Source: CAYNLY01 sp964398225
Lineage (GTDB): Bacteria; Pseudomonadota; Zetaproteobacteria; Mariprofundales; Mariprofundaceae
Assembly: GCA_964398225.1 (NCBI GenBank)
Contig: CAYNLY010000019.1
Coordinates: 1-25,146 of the forward strand
Reading direction: 5' to 3'
Length of the DNA stretch: 25,146 nucleotides
Shown piece by piece: positions 17,400-24,768 of the stretch. Position 1 is the first letter of the stretch; the number at the start of each line of letters is the position of its first letter. Under the pieces are notes generated by a model. It did not search any database. It saw nothing but the letters and a program-made list of their open reading frames with translations, and was not told the origin of the DNA. The translations under genes and the position numbers were made by a program.

Positions 17400-18743
17400 A
17401 TGATGGCGGGTATGCGATGGTTTACACTGCTAATGGTGATGCTGCTTGTTCCGCTCTCGGGCATGGCGGCATCCGGCGTCGAATCCAGGACGCTCGGTTT
17501 CTTCGAGCAGTCGATGGAAATGCCGAAGGAGCTGAAGAAAAAGCCCGAAGGCTTCCTCGAGGGTGTCCTTGTCCGGATGAAGAAGGGACTGTGGTCCAAC
17601 CGGGCTGTGCGTGAAGCCATGCTGGAGGATCTGCGGGCGTGGACGGACATTGATCCGCTCTCCTCCGGCGGGGCTCGGGCGCTCCTGCTTCGAGCACGCG
17701 CCCATCAGGCGGATGGGGATCTGGCCGGGATGGCCATGAGCGTGCTCCGGCTGCATGCACTGTTCCCGGGAAGCCGGGAGGCGGCTGCAGGCAAGAAGAT
17801 GATGCTGGAGAAGACCCAGCACCTAAGCGAGGCGGACCGGAAGTCTCTGCAGGCGCTGGTTGCGCGCCAGTACCGTGGGAAGGCTGCAAACCGTTGGGCG
17901 GCGATGATTCGCCGGGCCGCCAGTGACGGGCCTTCCCTGCTGGATGACGCGCTGATCCGTGAGTGCCGGGTCTATCTGTCCCACTTCCGGACGCATCCGG
18001 AGGCGCCCGGCGTGCATCATGCGCTCGCCGACATTCTGGCGCGACATGACGCGATGGTCGCCCGGGTCGAATATCTCGCGCTCGCCCATGCCTACCCATC
18101 CTCGGCCCATGCCGGCTGGGGCCTGGTGAAGGCGGCGGACATCATCCGCGACAGGAAGTCGGGCGGAGAGGAAGCGGTGGCGCTCTACCGGCAGGCGATT
18201 TCCAAATACTCGAAAAGTTCCGCCGCAAGGGCTGCCTACCTTGGACTGGCCGCCGCCTATCGCGATCACCTGAAAGATCGCTCGCGGGCGGAGAAAACCC
18301 TTGCGGAGCTTGTCCGCCGCTATCCCGGAACGCGCGAAGCAGGGGAGGGCAACGAGGCGCTGGCCGAGATGTACGAGCGGGACAAGCAGGTGGCCAAGGC
18401 CGTCGCCACCTATCGGCGGATGCCCAAGGTAACCCGCGATAAGGAGCTGATCCGAAAAGCGCTTGCCCGTGCGGCAAGACTAGCCGACGGCAAATTGAAC
18501 GATCCGCGGAGCGTGGTGGCGATCGACCGGGAGATCTGCGCCCTGCTTCCGAAGAGCGAAGAATGCGCCGAAGCCTATTTCCGCAGCGGCGAGGTTTACG
18601 AGCACAAGCTGAACCAGCCGGCCAAGGCGATTCAAGCATACCGGCAGGTAGCCAAGCGCTTTCCCAAGCATCCGCTTGCCAGAAAGGCGGCCTCGAGAGC
18701 AGACCGGCTGGCTCAGGGCAAGCGCGGCTTTTCCCTGTTCTGA
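17400..18743 (+). CDS. Secreted TPR-repeat protein of unknown function
   Basis: A 447-aa exported protein. The signal peptide is RWFTLLMVMLLVPLSGMAA, with probable cleavage after GMA. The start is ATG 17400, five bases after AGGAGGT (17388-17394); ATG 17403 and TTG 17397 are close alternatives. The mature part is helical. Its second half carries TPR-like units, seen in EEAVALYRQAISKYSKSSAARAAYLGL, AEKTLAELVRRYPGTREAGEG and AIQAYRQVAKRFPKHPLARKA, spaced at roughly 35-residue steps and similar to YbgF/BamD-style repeats. There is no lipobox, so it is probably soluble in the periplasm, perhaps an envelope assembly or scaffold factor. It is apparently monocistronic, between the export operon and a shared terminator. 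I do not recognise a specific family. Confidence 0.75.
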   Translation: MMAGMRWFTLLMVMLLVPLSGMAASGVESRTLGFFEQSMEMPKELKKKPEGFLEGVLVRMKKGLWSNRAVREAMLEDLRAWTDIDPLSSGGARALLLRARAHQADGDLAGMAMSVLRLHALFPGSREAAAGKKMMLEKTQHLSEADRKSLQALVARQYRGKAANRWAAMIRRAASDGPSLLDDALIRECRVYLSHFRTHPEAPGVHHALADILARHDAMVARVEYLALAHAYPSSAHAGWGLVKAADIIRDRKSGGEEAVALYRQAISKYSKSSAARAAYLGLAAAYRDHLKDRSRAEKTLAELVRRYPGTREAGEGNEALAEMYERDKQVAKAVATYRRMPKVTRDKELIRKALARAARLADGKLNDPRSVVAIDREICALLPKSEECAEAYFRSGEVYEHKLNQPAKAIQAYRQVAKRFPKHPLARKAASRADRLAQGKRGFSLF

Positions 18744-18766
18744 TCCGCGCCCTTCCTAGATGAACG

Positions 18767-18797
18767 AAGGCCGGTGCCGCCTGGCGCCGGCCTTTTC
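18767..18797 (+). terminator. Terminator between the TPR gene and convergent uvrC
   Basis: AAGGCCGGTGCC pairs with GGCGCCGGCCTT (18767-18778 with 18783-18794, one G-U pair) around a four-base loop, followed by TTTT on the + strand. The stem is also present in uvrC transcripts but has a poor T-tract there, so it is strongest for the + strand. Confidence 0.88.
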
Positions 18798-18803
18798 CGT
18801 TCG

Positions 18804-20594
18804 CTAGCGGTGAAGCGCGGCGAAGATGCGCTCGGCGAGCGCCTCGGAGATGCCCGGGGCCTCGGCGAGCTGCTCGCGGCTGGCCTGGCGCACGCCCTCG
18901 ATGCCGCCGAAATGACGTAGCAGCGCGGTGCGCCGGGCGGGGCCCACGCCGGGAATCGCCTCGAGGCTCGAGCTCAGCGTCTGCCGGCTGCGGCGCTTGC
19001 GCAGGTACCGGCCGGCGAAGCGGTGGGCTTCGTCCCGGACCCGGCCGATCAGCATCATCGCGCCGGAGCGCGCGCCCGGCTTCAGCGGCCGGTCGCGTCC
19101 GGCGATCCAGAGCGATTCCTCGCCGAAGCGCCGGCGGGAGCCTTTGGCCACGCCGACGAGAAAGGTCGAGACGCCGTGGGCCGCGGCGGCATGTACCGCC
19201 TCGGCCAGCTGCCCCCGGCCGCCGTCAATCAGCATCACGTCGGGGCGCGGAAGTTCGCCCTCGGCGATGCTCCGGAAGAACCGGTCCAGCACCGCGCGCA
19301 TCGCGGCGTAGTCGTCGCCTTCGGGCACTTCGTCGAGCCGGTAGTGCCGGTAGAGATCCTTGCGGGGGCCGCTTGAATCGGCATAGACGATTCCGGCCAC
19401 GGTGTGGCGGCCGCCGAGGTGGGCATTGTCCACGCAGGCCACAAGCTCCGGCCGTTGCTTAAGCCCCAGCAGCTCGCCCAGCGCCTCCAGCGCTTCCGCC
19501 TGGTCGAGGCCGGCGCGATGCGCGAAATTGCGGATGCCGTTGCGGCGGATGTCCGCAAGCCAGTCCCGGGCGGTACCCCGGCGAGGGCGCCGGGCCTGCG
19601 CCCTGCGCGCGCCCAGAAGCCGCATCAGGCGGGCGAGATCGGCTTCTTCGGCCTCGGCATCGAACAGAATCAGCGGCGGCGGAGGGTCCTGCCGGTAGCG
19701 ATCGACGAACAGCGTTTCGAGCACTTCCCGGTCGGTGGCATCGCCCGCCTGGCCGGCGCGCACCAGATGCGTGCCCAGATCGCGGCCGGCGCGCCGCATG
19801 CCGATGGCCACGGCCACCTTGCGCCCGTCGCGCAGCACGACGTAGCCGTCGCAGTCCGGGGGCAGATCGCTGCCGGCCTGGGCGAGGATCGCGCGCAGCG
19901 TCCGGATCCGGTCCCGAAGCTCCGCCGCGCGCTCGAAGGCTCGCGCCTCCGCCGCCTCCATCATCTCCCGTTCCCACCGGGCAAGCAGATCCGTATCGCG
20001 GCCTTCGAGGAACGCGCGCGCCGCTTCCACCTGCTCGCGATAGCGCGCCTCGTCCACGAGCCCCACGCAGGGAGCCGTGCAGCGTCCGATCTGATGCTGC
20101 ATGCACGGGCGGGAGCGGTTCGAGAACACCGCATCCTCGCAGTCGCGCAGGCGGAAGATTTTCTGCATCAGGTCGAGCGTGCGGTGCACCGCGCCGGCGT
20201 TCGGATAGGGGCCGAAGTAGGTGCCCGGTTGCTTCCGGGGTCCGCGGTAGAGGCGCAGGCGCGGGAAACGCTCGTCCGTGAGCAGAATGTAGGGGTAGGA
20301 CTTCGCGTCCTTCAGAAGCACGTTGTAGCGAGGCTTCAGCTGCTTGATCAGATTGTGCTCGAGCACCAGGGCCTCGGCCTCGCTGGCCGTGATCGTGAAC
20401 TCGACATCTCGCACCTGCCGGACCATCGCCTCGATTCGCGGCGCATCCGGCCTGCGCTGGAAATAGCTGGACACCCGCTTGCGCAGGTTCCGCGCCTTGC
20501 CGACGTAGAGCACCTTCCGACGGGCATCGAGCATCCGGTACACGCCCGGCTCCCGCGGCAGCTGATCGAGCGCGATCGGCGGCGTTATCCACAT
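18804..20594 (-). CDS. uvrC: Excinuclease ABC subunit C
   Basis: The nuclease of nucleotide excision repair, making both the 3' and 5' incisions with UvrAB. It is 596 aa. The N-terminal GIY-YIG domain is PGVYRMLDARRKVLYVGKARNLRKRV, with Tyr at 19 and 30 and the acidic residue in SEAEALVLEHNLIKQLKPRYN. Four cysteines at 152, 164, 172 and 176 match the pattern that in E. coli UvrC holds a [4Fe-4S] cluster. The UVR motif is about 203-238. The RNase H-like endonuclease has VDNAHLGGRHTVAGIV and LIDGGRGQL, followed by a C-terminal helix-hairpin-helix pair (EAIPGVGPARRTALLRHFGG and following). In VDNAHLGG the usual DxSH serine is Ala. It is nine bases downstream of the MagIII-like gene and has no clear RBS of its own. 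Confidence 0.97.
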   Translation of the reverse strand: MWITPPIALDQLPREPGVYRMLDARRKVLYVGKARNLRKRVSSYFQRRPDAPRIEAMVRQVRDVEFTITASEAEALVLEHNLIKQLKPRYNVLLKDAKSYPYILLTDERFPRLRLYRGPRKQPGTYFGPYPNAGAVHRTLDLMQKIFRLRDCEDAVFSNRSRPCMQHQIGRCTAPCVGLVDEARYREQVEAARAFLEGRDTDLLARWEREMMEAAEARAFERAAELRDRIRTLRAILAQAGSDLPPDCDGYVVLRDGRKVAVAIGMRRAGRDLGTHLVRAGQAGDATDREVLETLFVDRYRQDPPPPLILFDAEAEEADLARLMRLLGARRAQARRPRRGTARDWLADIRRNGIRNFAHRAGLDQAEALEALGELLGLKQRPELVACVDNAHLGGRHTVAGIVYADSSGPRKDLYRHYRLDEVPEGDDYAAMRAVLDRFFRSIAEGELPRPDVMLIDGGRGQLAEAVHAAAAHGVSTFLVGVAKGSRRRFGEESLWIAGRDRPLKPGARSGAMMLIGRVRDEAHRFAGRYLRKRRSRQTLSSSLEAIPGVGPARRTALLRHFGGIEGVRQASREQLAEAPGISEALAERIFAALHR

Positions 20595-20603
20595 GCGCGA
20601 AGA

Positions 20604-21281
20604 CTAGCGTGCTTCTCCCGGGAGTTCCTTTCGGGCGTTCTGTGCCGCGAGGCAGTCGGCGGCCAGCGGGCAGCCTTCGCACAGCGGGCGGGTGCGGCAA
20701 TGGCGCTTGGCATGCGCGACAAAGAGCGCGTGAAACTCGTTGAACAGCCGCGCATCCCGGGGCAGCGCGCGCTCCAGCATCGAGCGCAGGGCCTCGTAGC
20801 CGATGTCGGAGGCGCACATGCCCAGCCGGTGCAGAATGCGCCGTGTGTAGGCATCGACGACGAAGACCGGCCGGTCGAAAGCGTAGAGCAGGATCGAGTC
20901 GGCCGTTTCCGGTCCGACGCCGTTCTGGGCCAGAAGCCGGCGGCGCAAGCGGTCGGTGGGCTCGGATGCGAGCGCCTCGATTCCTCCGGCTTCGATCACG
21001 AAGCGGGCAAGCCGCTGGAGCCGACCCTGCTTCTGGCGGAAGAAGCCCGCCGGCCGGATCAGCCGCCGCAAGGCATCGGCATCCGCCCGGACAAGCGCGG
21101 CCGGCTCCAGCAGCCCTTCAGCCCTGAGGTTTGCGATCGCGCGTTCGACGTTGCGCCAGTTCGTGTTCTGCGTGAGCACGGCGCCGACCATCACTTCGAA
21201 CGGCCCGTCGGCGGGCCACCAGTGCTGGGGGCCGTAGGCCTTCAGCAGCCGTTCGAACAGCCTTATCGGCTCGACCGGCAT
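20604..21281 (-). CDS. Endonuclease III-related HhH-GPD DNA glycosylase (MagIII/COG2231-like)
   Basis: A 225-aa base-excision-repair glycosylase. I start at MPVEPIRLFERLL (ATG 21281), because the longer frame to 21503 runs inside rluB and encodes a low-complexity stretch. The HhH motif is LLAQNGVGPETAD (residues 117-128), with catalytic Asp D143 in VVDAYTRRIL. The Lys of EndoIII (GVGRKTA) is replaced by Glu (E125). This pattern is seen in the MagIII-like 3-methyladenine glycosylases, so a monofunctional alkyl-base glycosylase is more likely than an Nth lyase. Cysteines 195, 201, 204 and 210 form the C-terminal [4Fe-4S] cluster motif, with C-x5-C where Nth has C-x6-C. It overlaps the rluB end by 19 nt. 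Confidence 0.85.
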   Translation of the reverse strand: MPVEPIRLFERLLKAYGPQHWWPADGPFEVMVGAVLTQNTNWRNVERAIANLRAEGLLEPAALVRADADALRRLIRPAGFFRQKQGRLQRLARFVIEAGGIEALASEPTDRLRRRLLAQNGVGPETADSILLYAFDRPVFVVDAYTRRILHRLGMCASDIGYEALRSMLERALPRDARLFNEFHALFVAHAKRHCRTRPLCEGCPLAADCLAAQNARKELPGEAR

Positions 21282-22087
21282 AGGCGGCGCAGGGCCTCGA
21301 TCTCGCGGCGGTTCAGAGGGCGGAACGCGCCGCGGGGCAGGTCGGGATCGAGCGTCAGCGGGCCGAAGCCCGTCCGGATCAGCCGGCGGACCGGAAACCC
21401 CAGGGCATCGAGCGTTCGCCGGACTTCGCGCCACCGGCCGCGGCGGATCGTGACCGTAAGCCAGGCATGCGACCGGGTTTCGGCATCGACGACGACCTCC
21501 CAAGGATCGCTGATTTCCCCCCGGCCGATGTCGATGCCCCCGGTCTGAAGCTTGGCGAGGGCTTCCTCGTCCGGGTGGCCCGCGACGCGGACGCGGTAGG
21601 TGCGGGGAAGGCGGGTTTCGGGGCGCATCAGCGCATGCGCCAGCGCGCCGTCGTTCGTGAGCAGCAGAAGCCCTTCCGAGTCCATGTCGAGGCGCCCGAC
21701 CGACTGCACGTTGGGCGGCACGTCCAGCGCATCATAAATCAGCGGCCGGCCGCGGGGGTCCAACCGCGCGCAGAGCAGCCCGCGGGGCTTGTGGTAGAGC
21801 AGGTAGACCGGGTGTGTCTGCGGCTCCACCTTGCGGCCGTCCACCGTGACGACGTCGCCGGGCCGGACCGTCGCGCCCGGCCGCGCGACGGGCTCCCCGT
21901 TGATGTGCACCCGGCCCTGTTCGATCCAGCGGTCCGCCTCGCGGCGGGAGCACAGCCCGCAGAGCGCGAGGTAGCGGTTGATCCGGCAGGGAAGCTCAGC
22001 TTCCGGAGCTTGGGTTGCTTTGCCGGTCCTTTTTCTGCGGGTCCGATTGGGGGCGGGAGGTTTCGCTCCCCGTGTCTGCCTGCTCAT
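21263..22087 (-). CDS. rluB: 23S rRNA pseudouridine synthase, RluB type
   Basis: Isomerises a uridine in helix 89 of 23S rRNA (U2605 in E. coli). It is 274 aa, with a basic disordered leader (residues 1-32), an S4 RNA-binding domain (about 34-85: RINRYLALCGLCSRREADRWIEQGRVHINGE) and a pseudouridine synthase domain. The catalytic Asp is D134 in GRLDMDSEGLLLLTNDG. The RsuA/RluB/E/F group is certain; RluB is chosen because of the scpA-scpB context. There is no start codon between ATG 22087 and the S4 domain, so the leader is genuine and its 92 nt overlap the 3' end of scpB in another frame. Confidence 0.9.
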   Translation of the reverse strand: MSRQTRGAKPPAPNRTRRKRTGKATQAPEAELPCRINRYLALCGLCSRREADRWIEQGRVHINGEPVARPGATVRPGDVVTVDGRKVEPQTHPVYLLYHKPRGLLCARLDPRGRPLIYDALDVPPNVQSVGRLDMDSEGLLLLTNDGALAHALMRPETRLPRTYRVRVAGHPDEEALAKLQTGGIDIGRGEISDPWEVVVDAETRSHAWLTVTIRRGRWREVRRTLDALGFPVRRLIRTGFGPLTLDPDLPRGAFRPLNRREIEALRRLCRSSR

Positions 22088-22667
22088 CGCCGGAAGTCTC
22101 GGCTTCGGCCTCGCGGGTGTCGAGGCTCCGCTCGGCCAGCAGCGCGCGGATGTCCTCCTCGTCCATCAGCTGCGAGGAATCCGGAAGGTCGTCCAGGGAG
22201 TTCAGTCCGAAATCGATCAGGAACTGTTTGCCCGTCGCATAAAGATGCGGGCGTCCGGGCACCTCCTTGCGGCCGACGACCTTGATCCAGCCGCGCTCCT
22301 GAAGTCCGGCGAGCACCTCGCTGGAGGTGCGGACCCCGCGCAGCGCCTCGATCTCGGCGCGGGTGGTGGGCTGGCGGTAGGCGATGATCGCGAGCGTCTC
22401 CAGCGCCGCCCGGGAAAGCCGGGGCGGGCGCGTCTTCCACAGCCTGGACACGGTGTCCGCATATTCGGGCGCGGTGCGGAACTGCCAGCCGCCGCCGACG
22501 CGCTCCAGCCGGATGCCACGGCCGTCGTAGAAACGCTCGAGCTCCGCGAGCGCCTCGCGGATCGCGTGGCTTTCGATGCCGCCTCCGAGGATGTCGCGCA
22601 GGCGCGCGAGCGTGACCGGCTCGTCGCTGGCCAGAATCACGGCCTCGATTCGGTGGACGAGGCTCAC
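21996..22667 (-). CDS. scpB: Segregation and condensation protein B
   Basis: Winged-helix kleisin partner of the SMC-ScpAB condensin complex. It is 223 aa from GTG 22667, which overlaps the scpA stop as GTGA; the ATG at 22712 lies inside scpA and adds unrelated residues. The first winged helix is VHRIEAVILASDEPVTLARLRDIL, and the second is LSRAALETLAIIAYRQPTTRAEIEALRGVRTSSEVLAGLQERGWIKVVGRKEVPGRPHLYATGKQFL, the most diagnostic ScpB block. The C-terminal 50 residues are acidic and polar, probably disordered, and share their DNA with the rluB start. An smc gene is not in the window. Confidence 0.94.
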   Translation of the reverse strand: MSLVHRIEAVILASDEPVTLARLRDILGGGIESHAIREALAELERFYDGRGIRLERVGGGWQFRTAPEYADTVSRLWKTRPPRLSRAALETLAIIAYRQPTTRAEIEALRGVRTSSEVLAGLQERGWIKVVGRKEVPGRPHLYATGKQFLIDFGLNSLDDLPDSSQLMDEEDIRALLAERSLDTREAEAETSGDEQADTGSETSRPQSDPQKKDRQSNPSSGS

Positions 22668-23407
22668 GCTTGGGCTTCCCGGGCGGGCAGCAGCATGACC
22701 TGACCGTAGCATTCGGACTGCACGACCTGCAACATCCGCTGCCGCCAGAGCTCGAGAATGGCGAGGATCGTCGTGACCAGCGCCTCGCGCCCCGGCTGGT
22801 CGCGCAGGAAATCGCTGAGCAGAAGGCCGCCTGCGCGCACGCGCTCGAGCACCCGGCCCATCTGTTCGCGAACGCTGATCGTTTCGGTGAAGATGCGATG
22901 GCGCACTTCGCCTCCGACGCGCTTGAGCACGGCGCGGAAGGCCAGCAGCAGCGCGTCGAGATCGGCCTGGGGCAAGGGGCGCTCGACCATCGCGGCTTCC
23001 GGGAAGATCGGGCGCAGGAACACGTCGCGCCCGACCCGGGGGCGCTCGTTCAGCTCCTCGGCCAGCACCCGGTACTGCTCGTAGGCGATCAGTTGCGCGA
23101 CCAGTTCCTGGCGCGGATCCACCGGTTCGCCTTCCTCGTCCAGTTCGGGTCGGGGAAGCAGCATCCGCGATTTCAGCTGCATCAGCGTGCTCGCCATCAC
23201 CAGATAGTCGCCGGCGATTTCCAGGTTGAGTTCGCGCTGGGCTTCGAGGATGTCGAGATACTGCCGGGTGATGTGCGCGATCGGGATGTCGAAGATGTCG
23301 AGCTTCTGGCTGCGGATCAGATGCAGCAGCACGTCCAGCGGGCCCTCGAAGGCATCGAGCCGGATCGGCGGCAGCCGGCCGGGCTCGGGAAGGCTGGCTT
23401 CGTGCAT
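22664..23407 (-). CDS. scpA: Segregation and condensation protein A (kleisin)
   Basis: Kleisin subunit bridging SMC heads, acting in chromosome compaction and segregation. It is 247 aa from ATG 23407, whose A is also the last base of the trpS stop (TGATG). The longer frame to 23692 lies inside trpS and gives an Arg-rich, unrelated N-terminus. The diagnostic N-terminal block is RLDAFEGPLDVLLHLIRSQKLDIFDIPIAHITRQYLDIL, followed by ELNLEIAGDYLVMASTLMQLKSRMLLP. The C-terminal winged-helix half is around EALVTTILAILELWRQRMLQVVQ. The trpS-scpA-scpB-rluB order recurs in many gammaproteobacteria. Confidence 0.95.
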   Translation of the reverse strand: MHEASLPEPGRLPPIRLDAFEGPLDVLLHLIRSQKLDIFDIPIAHITRQYLDILEAQRELNLEIAGDYLVMASTLMQLKSRMLLPRPELDEEGEPVDPRQELVAQLIAYEQYRVLAEELNERPRVGRDVFLRPIFPEAAMVERPLPQADLDALLLAFRAVLKRVGGEVRHRIFTETISVREQMGRVLERVRAGGLLLSDFLRDQPGREALVTTILAILELWRQRMLQVVQSECYGQVMLLPAREAQA

Positions 23408-24438
23408 CAGACGCGGTAGCCCATCTTCAGCGTGCGCCGCACGCGCTCCATCGTTCGGGCGGCCTCGTGCCGGGCGCGCTCGTTGCCGGCGCGGACGATG
23501 TCGCGCAGATCGTCGGGGTGGGCGGCGATCTCGGCGCGGCGCTCGCGGATCGGTTCGAGCTCGGCCTGCATGTGCCCGAGCAGACGCTTCTTGCAGTCGA
23601 TGCAGCCGATGCCCGCGCTCGTGCAGCCATCGCGCACCCAGGCGCGGTCTTCGTCGGTGGAATAGACCTTGTGGAAGGACCAGACCGGGCATTTCTCGGG
23701 CGTGCCGGGGTCGGTGCGTCGCACGCGCGCCGGGTCCGTCGGCATCGTGCGGACCTTCTGTTCGGTCGTCTTCCAGTCCTCGGCCAGTTCGATCGTGTTG
23801 CCGTAGGACTTGCTCATCTTGCGGCCGTCAAGGCCCGGCAGCTTCGAAGCCGGCATAAGGAGCGACTTCGGCTCGGGAAACAGCGGCTGGTCGGGCTTGC
23901 GGTAGAGGTGGTTGAAGCGCCGGGCCACCTCGCGGGTGAGCTCGACATGCGGCACCTGATCCTCGCCGACTGGCACGCCCTCGGCGCGGTAGATCAGGAT
24001 GTCCGCCGCCTGCAGCAGCGGATAGCCCAGAAAGCCGTAGGTGCCGAGATCCTTTTCCCGAAGCTCGCGGATCTGGTCCTTGTAGGTCGGCACGCGTTCC
24101 AGCCACGAAAGCGGCGTGATGAAGGAAAACAGCAGGTGCAGCTCGGCGTGCTCGGGCACCTCGGACTGGATGAACACGACCGCGCGTTCGGGATCGATGC
24201 CCACCGCCAGCCAGTCGATCAGCATGTCCCAGATCGTGTCGCGGACGATTTCCGGACGGGCGTATTCCGTGGTCAGCGCATGCCAGTCGGCGGCGAAGAA
24301 GAAGCATTCGTTCGTTGCCTGAAGCTTCAGCCAGTTTTCCAGCACTCCCTTGAAATGCCCGAGATGCAGCCGGCCGGTGGGGCGCATGCCGGAAAGGATC
24401 CGCATCGGACGATTCGATTCCTGCGCGTTCGAACTCAC
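23407..24438 (-). CDS. trpS: Tryptophanyl-tRNA synthetase
   Basis: Class I synthetase charging tRNA-Trp in the cytosol. It is 343 aa from GTG 24438, six bases after AAGGAG (24445-24450). The track-style longer ATG (24501) extends through the promoter region. The HIGH signature appears as HLGH in SGMRPTGRLHLGHFKG, and KMSKS in DGRKMSKSYGN. Tryptophan-pocket and connective segments are FFFAADWHALTT, GYPLLQAADILIYRAEGVPVGEDQVPHVELTREVA. The later segment with C-x2-C (GIGCIDCKKRLL) occurs in many bacterial TrpRS. First gene of the minus-strand block, divergent from tRNA-Met. Confidence 0.97.
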   Translation of the reverse strand: MSSNAQESNRPMRILSGMRPTGRLHLGHFKGVLENWLKLQATNECFFFAADWHALTTEYARPEIVRDTIWDMLIDWLAVGIDPERAVVFIQSEVPEHAELHLLFSFITPLSWLERVPTYKDQIRELREKDLGTYGFLGYPLLQAADILIYRAEGVPVGEDQVPHVELTREVARRFNHLYRKPDQPLFPEPKSLLMPASKLPGLDGRKMSKSYGNTIELAEDWKTTEQKVRTMPTDPARVRRTDPGTPEKCPVWSFHKVYSTDEDRAWVRDGCTSAGIGCIDCKKRLLGHMQAELEPIRERRAEIAAHPDDLRDIVRAGNERARHEAARTMERVRRTLKMGYRV

Positions 24439-24466
24439 AGAAGGCTCCTTCACTGGACTGCGGCGC

Positions 24467-24475
24467 AGGATATCA
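24467..24475 (-). promoter_or_regulatory. Possible extended -10 promoter for the trpS block
   Basis: On the - strand the sequence TGA TATCCT forms an extended -10 (TGnTATCCT, -10 at 24467-24472, 4/6), placing transcription start about 20 bases before the trpS GTG. No good -35 is seen 17 bases upstream. Confidence 0.38.
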
Positions 24476-24519
24476 GGAGCGCGAGCGCACTTCACGGGCA
24501 AGTGTTCGCGCCGGGGGGA

Positions 24520-24547
24520 TTGACGCTGGGCGCGCCCCGCCTACAAT
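24520..24547 (+). promoter_or_regulatory. Promoter of the tRNA-Met gene
   Basis: TTGACG (24520-24525), a 16-bp spacer and TACAAT (24542-24547), with a GC-rich GCGCAGCC discriminator immediately after. It sits 20 bases before the mature tRNA 5' end. The discriminator type fits stringent control of stable RNA genes (inference). Confidence 0.75.
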
Positions 24548-24567
24548 GCGCAGCCTCCAACGCGCAT

Positions 24568-24644
24568 GGCGGCTTAGCTCAGTTGGTTAGAGCAGCGGAA
24601 TCATAATCCGCGTGTCCGGGGTTCGAGTCCCTGAGCCGCCACCA
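24568..24644 (+). tRNA. tRNA-Met (CAT anticodon), CCA encoded
   Basis: A 77-nt cloverleaf. The acceptor GGCGGCT pairs perfectly with AGCCGCC (24568-24574 with 24634-24640). The D-arm is GCTC/GAGC, the anticodon stem GCGGA/TCCGC (24595-24599 with 24607-24611) with loop ATCATAA and anticodon CAT at 24602-24604. The variable loop is GTGTC, the T-arm CGGGG/CCCTG with one G-U pair, the discriminator A, and the encoded CCA 24642-24644. It lacks the unpaired first base and the GGG/CCC anticodon stem of initiator tRNA, so it is elongator Met or, less likely, the lysidine-modified Ile2 tRNA; the AATCATAATCC arm is what I expect of elongator Met. Confidence 0.92.
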
Positions 24645-24672
24645 GTAAAAACGCTATATTTTCAAACACTTA

Positions 24673-24699
24673 GGGCCTCTTTCGGGGCCCTTTTGTTTT
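24673..24699 (+). terminator. Terminator after tRNA-Met
   Basis: GGGCCTC pairs with GGGGCCC (24673-24679 with 24684-24690, two wobble-tolerant pairs at the top), loop TTTC, followed by TTTTGTTTT. Confidence 0.88.
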
Positions 24700-24715
24700 G
24701 GCCTAGGTTGGCCTA
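24698..24715 (+). repeat. Tandem TTGGCCTA direct repeat
   Basis: TTGGCCTA occurs at 24698-24705 and 24708-24715, one helical turn apart (10 bp), just downstream of the tRNA terminator. Spacing by a full turn suggests a protein-binding pair, such as an integrase arm or repressor site; not proven. Confidence 0.6.
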
Positions 24716-24758
24716 TTTTGGGGCAAATGGGGCACGGCGTGCCCCAAAATTGCCCCAA
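24715..24758. repeat. Near-symmetric array of four GGGGCA boxes
   Basis: GGGGCA appears directly at 24720-24725 and 24729-24734, and inverted (TGCCCC) at 24740-24745 and 24751-24756. Within it ATTTTGGGGCA (24715-24725) is a perfect 11-bp inverted repeat of 24740-24750, and TGGGGCAC/GTGCCCCA (24728-24735 with 24739-24746) is a perfect 8-bp stem with a three-base loop. The alternative pairings are mutually exclusive. It lies between the tRNA and the end of the HTH gene, and could also act as its terminator. Confidence 0.75.
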
Positions 24759-24768
24759 GCCTGGGGGG

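Noticed and set aside
21282..21503. N-terminal extension of the MagIII-like glycosylase
   Set aside because: It lies within rluB in another frame and is Pro/Arg-rich low complexity; the family N-terminus begins at MPVEP (21281).
19404..21548. A 714-aa open frame on the + strand antisense to uvrC and the glycosylase
   Set aside because: Antisense shadow across several real genes; low complexity and no recognisable domain.
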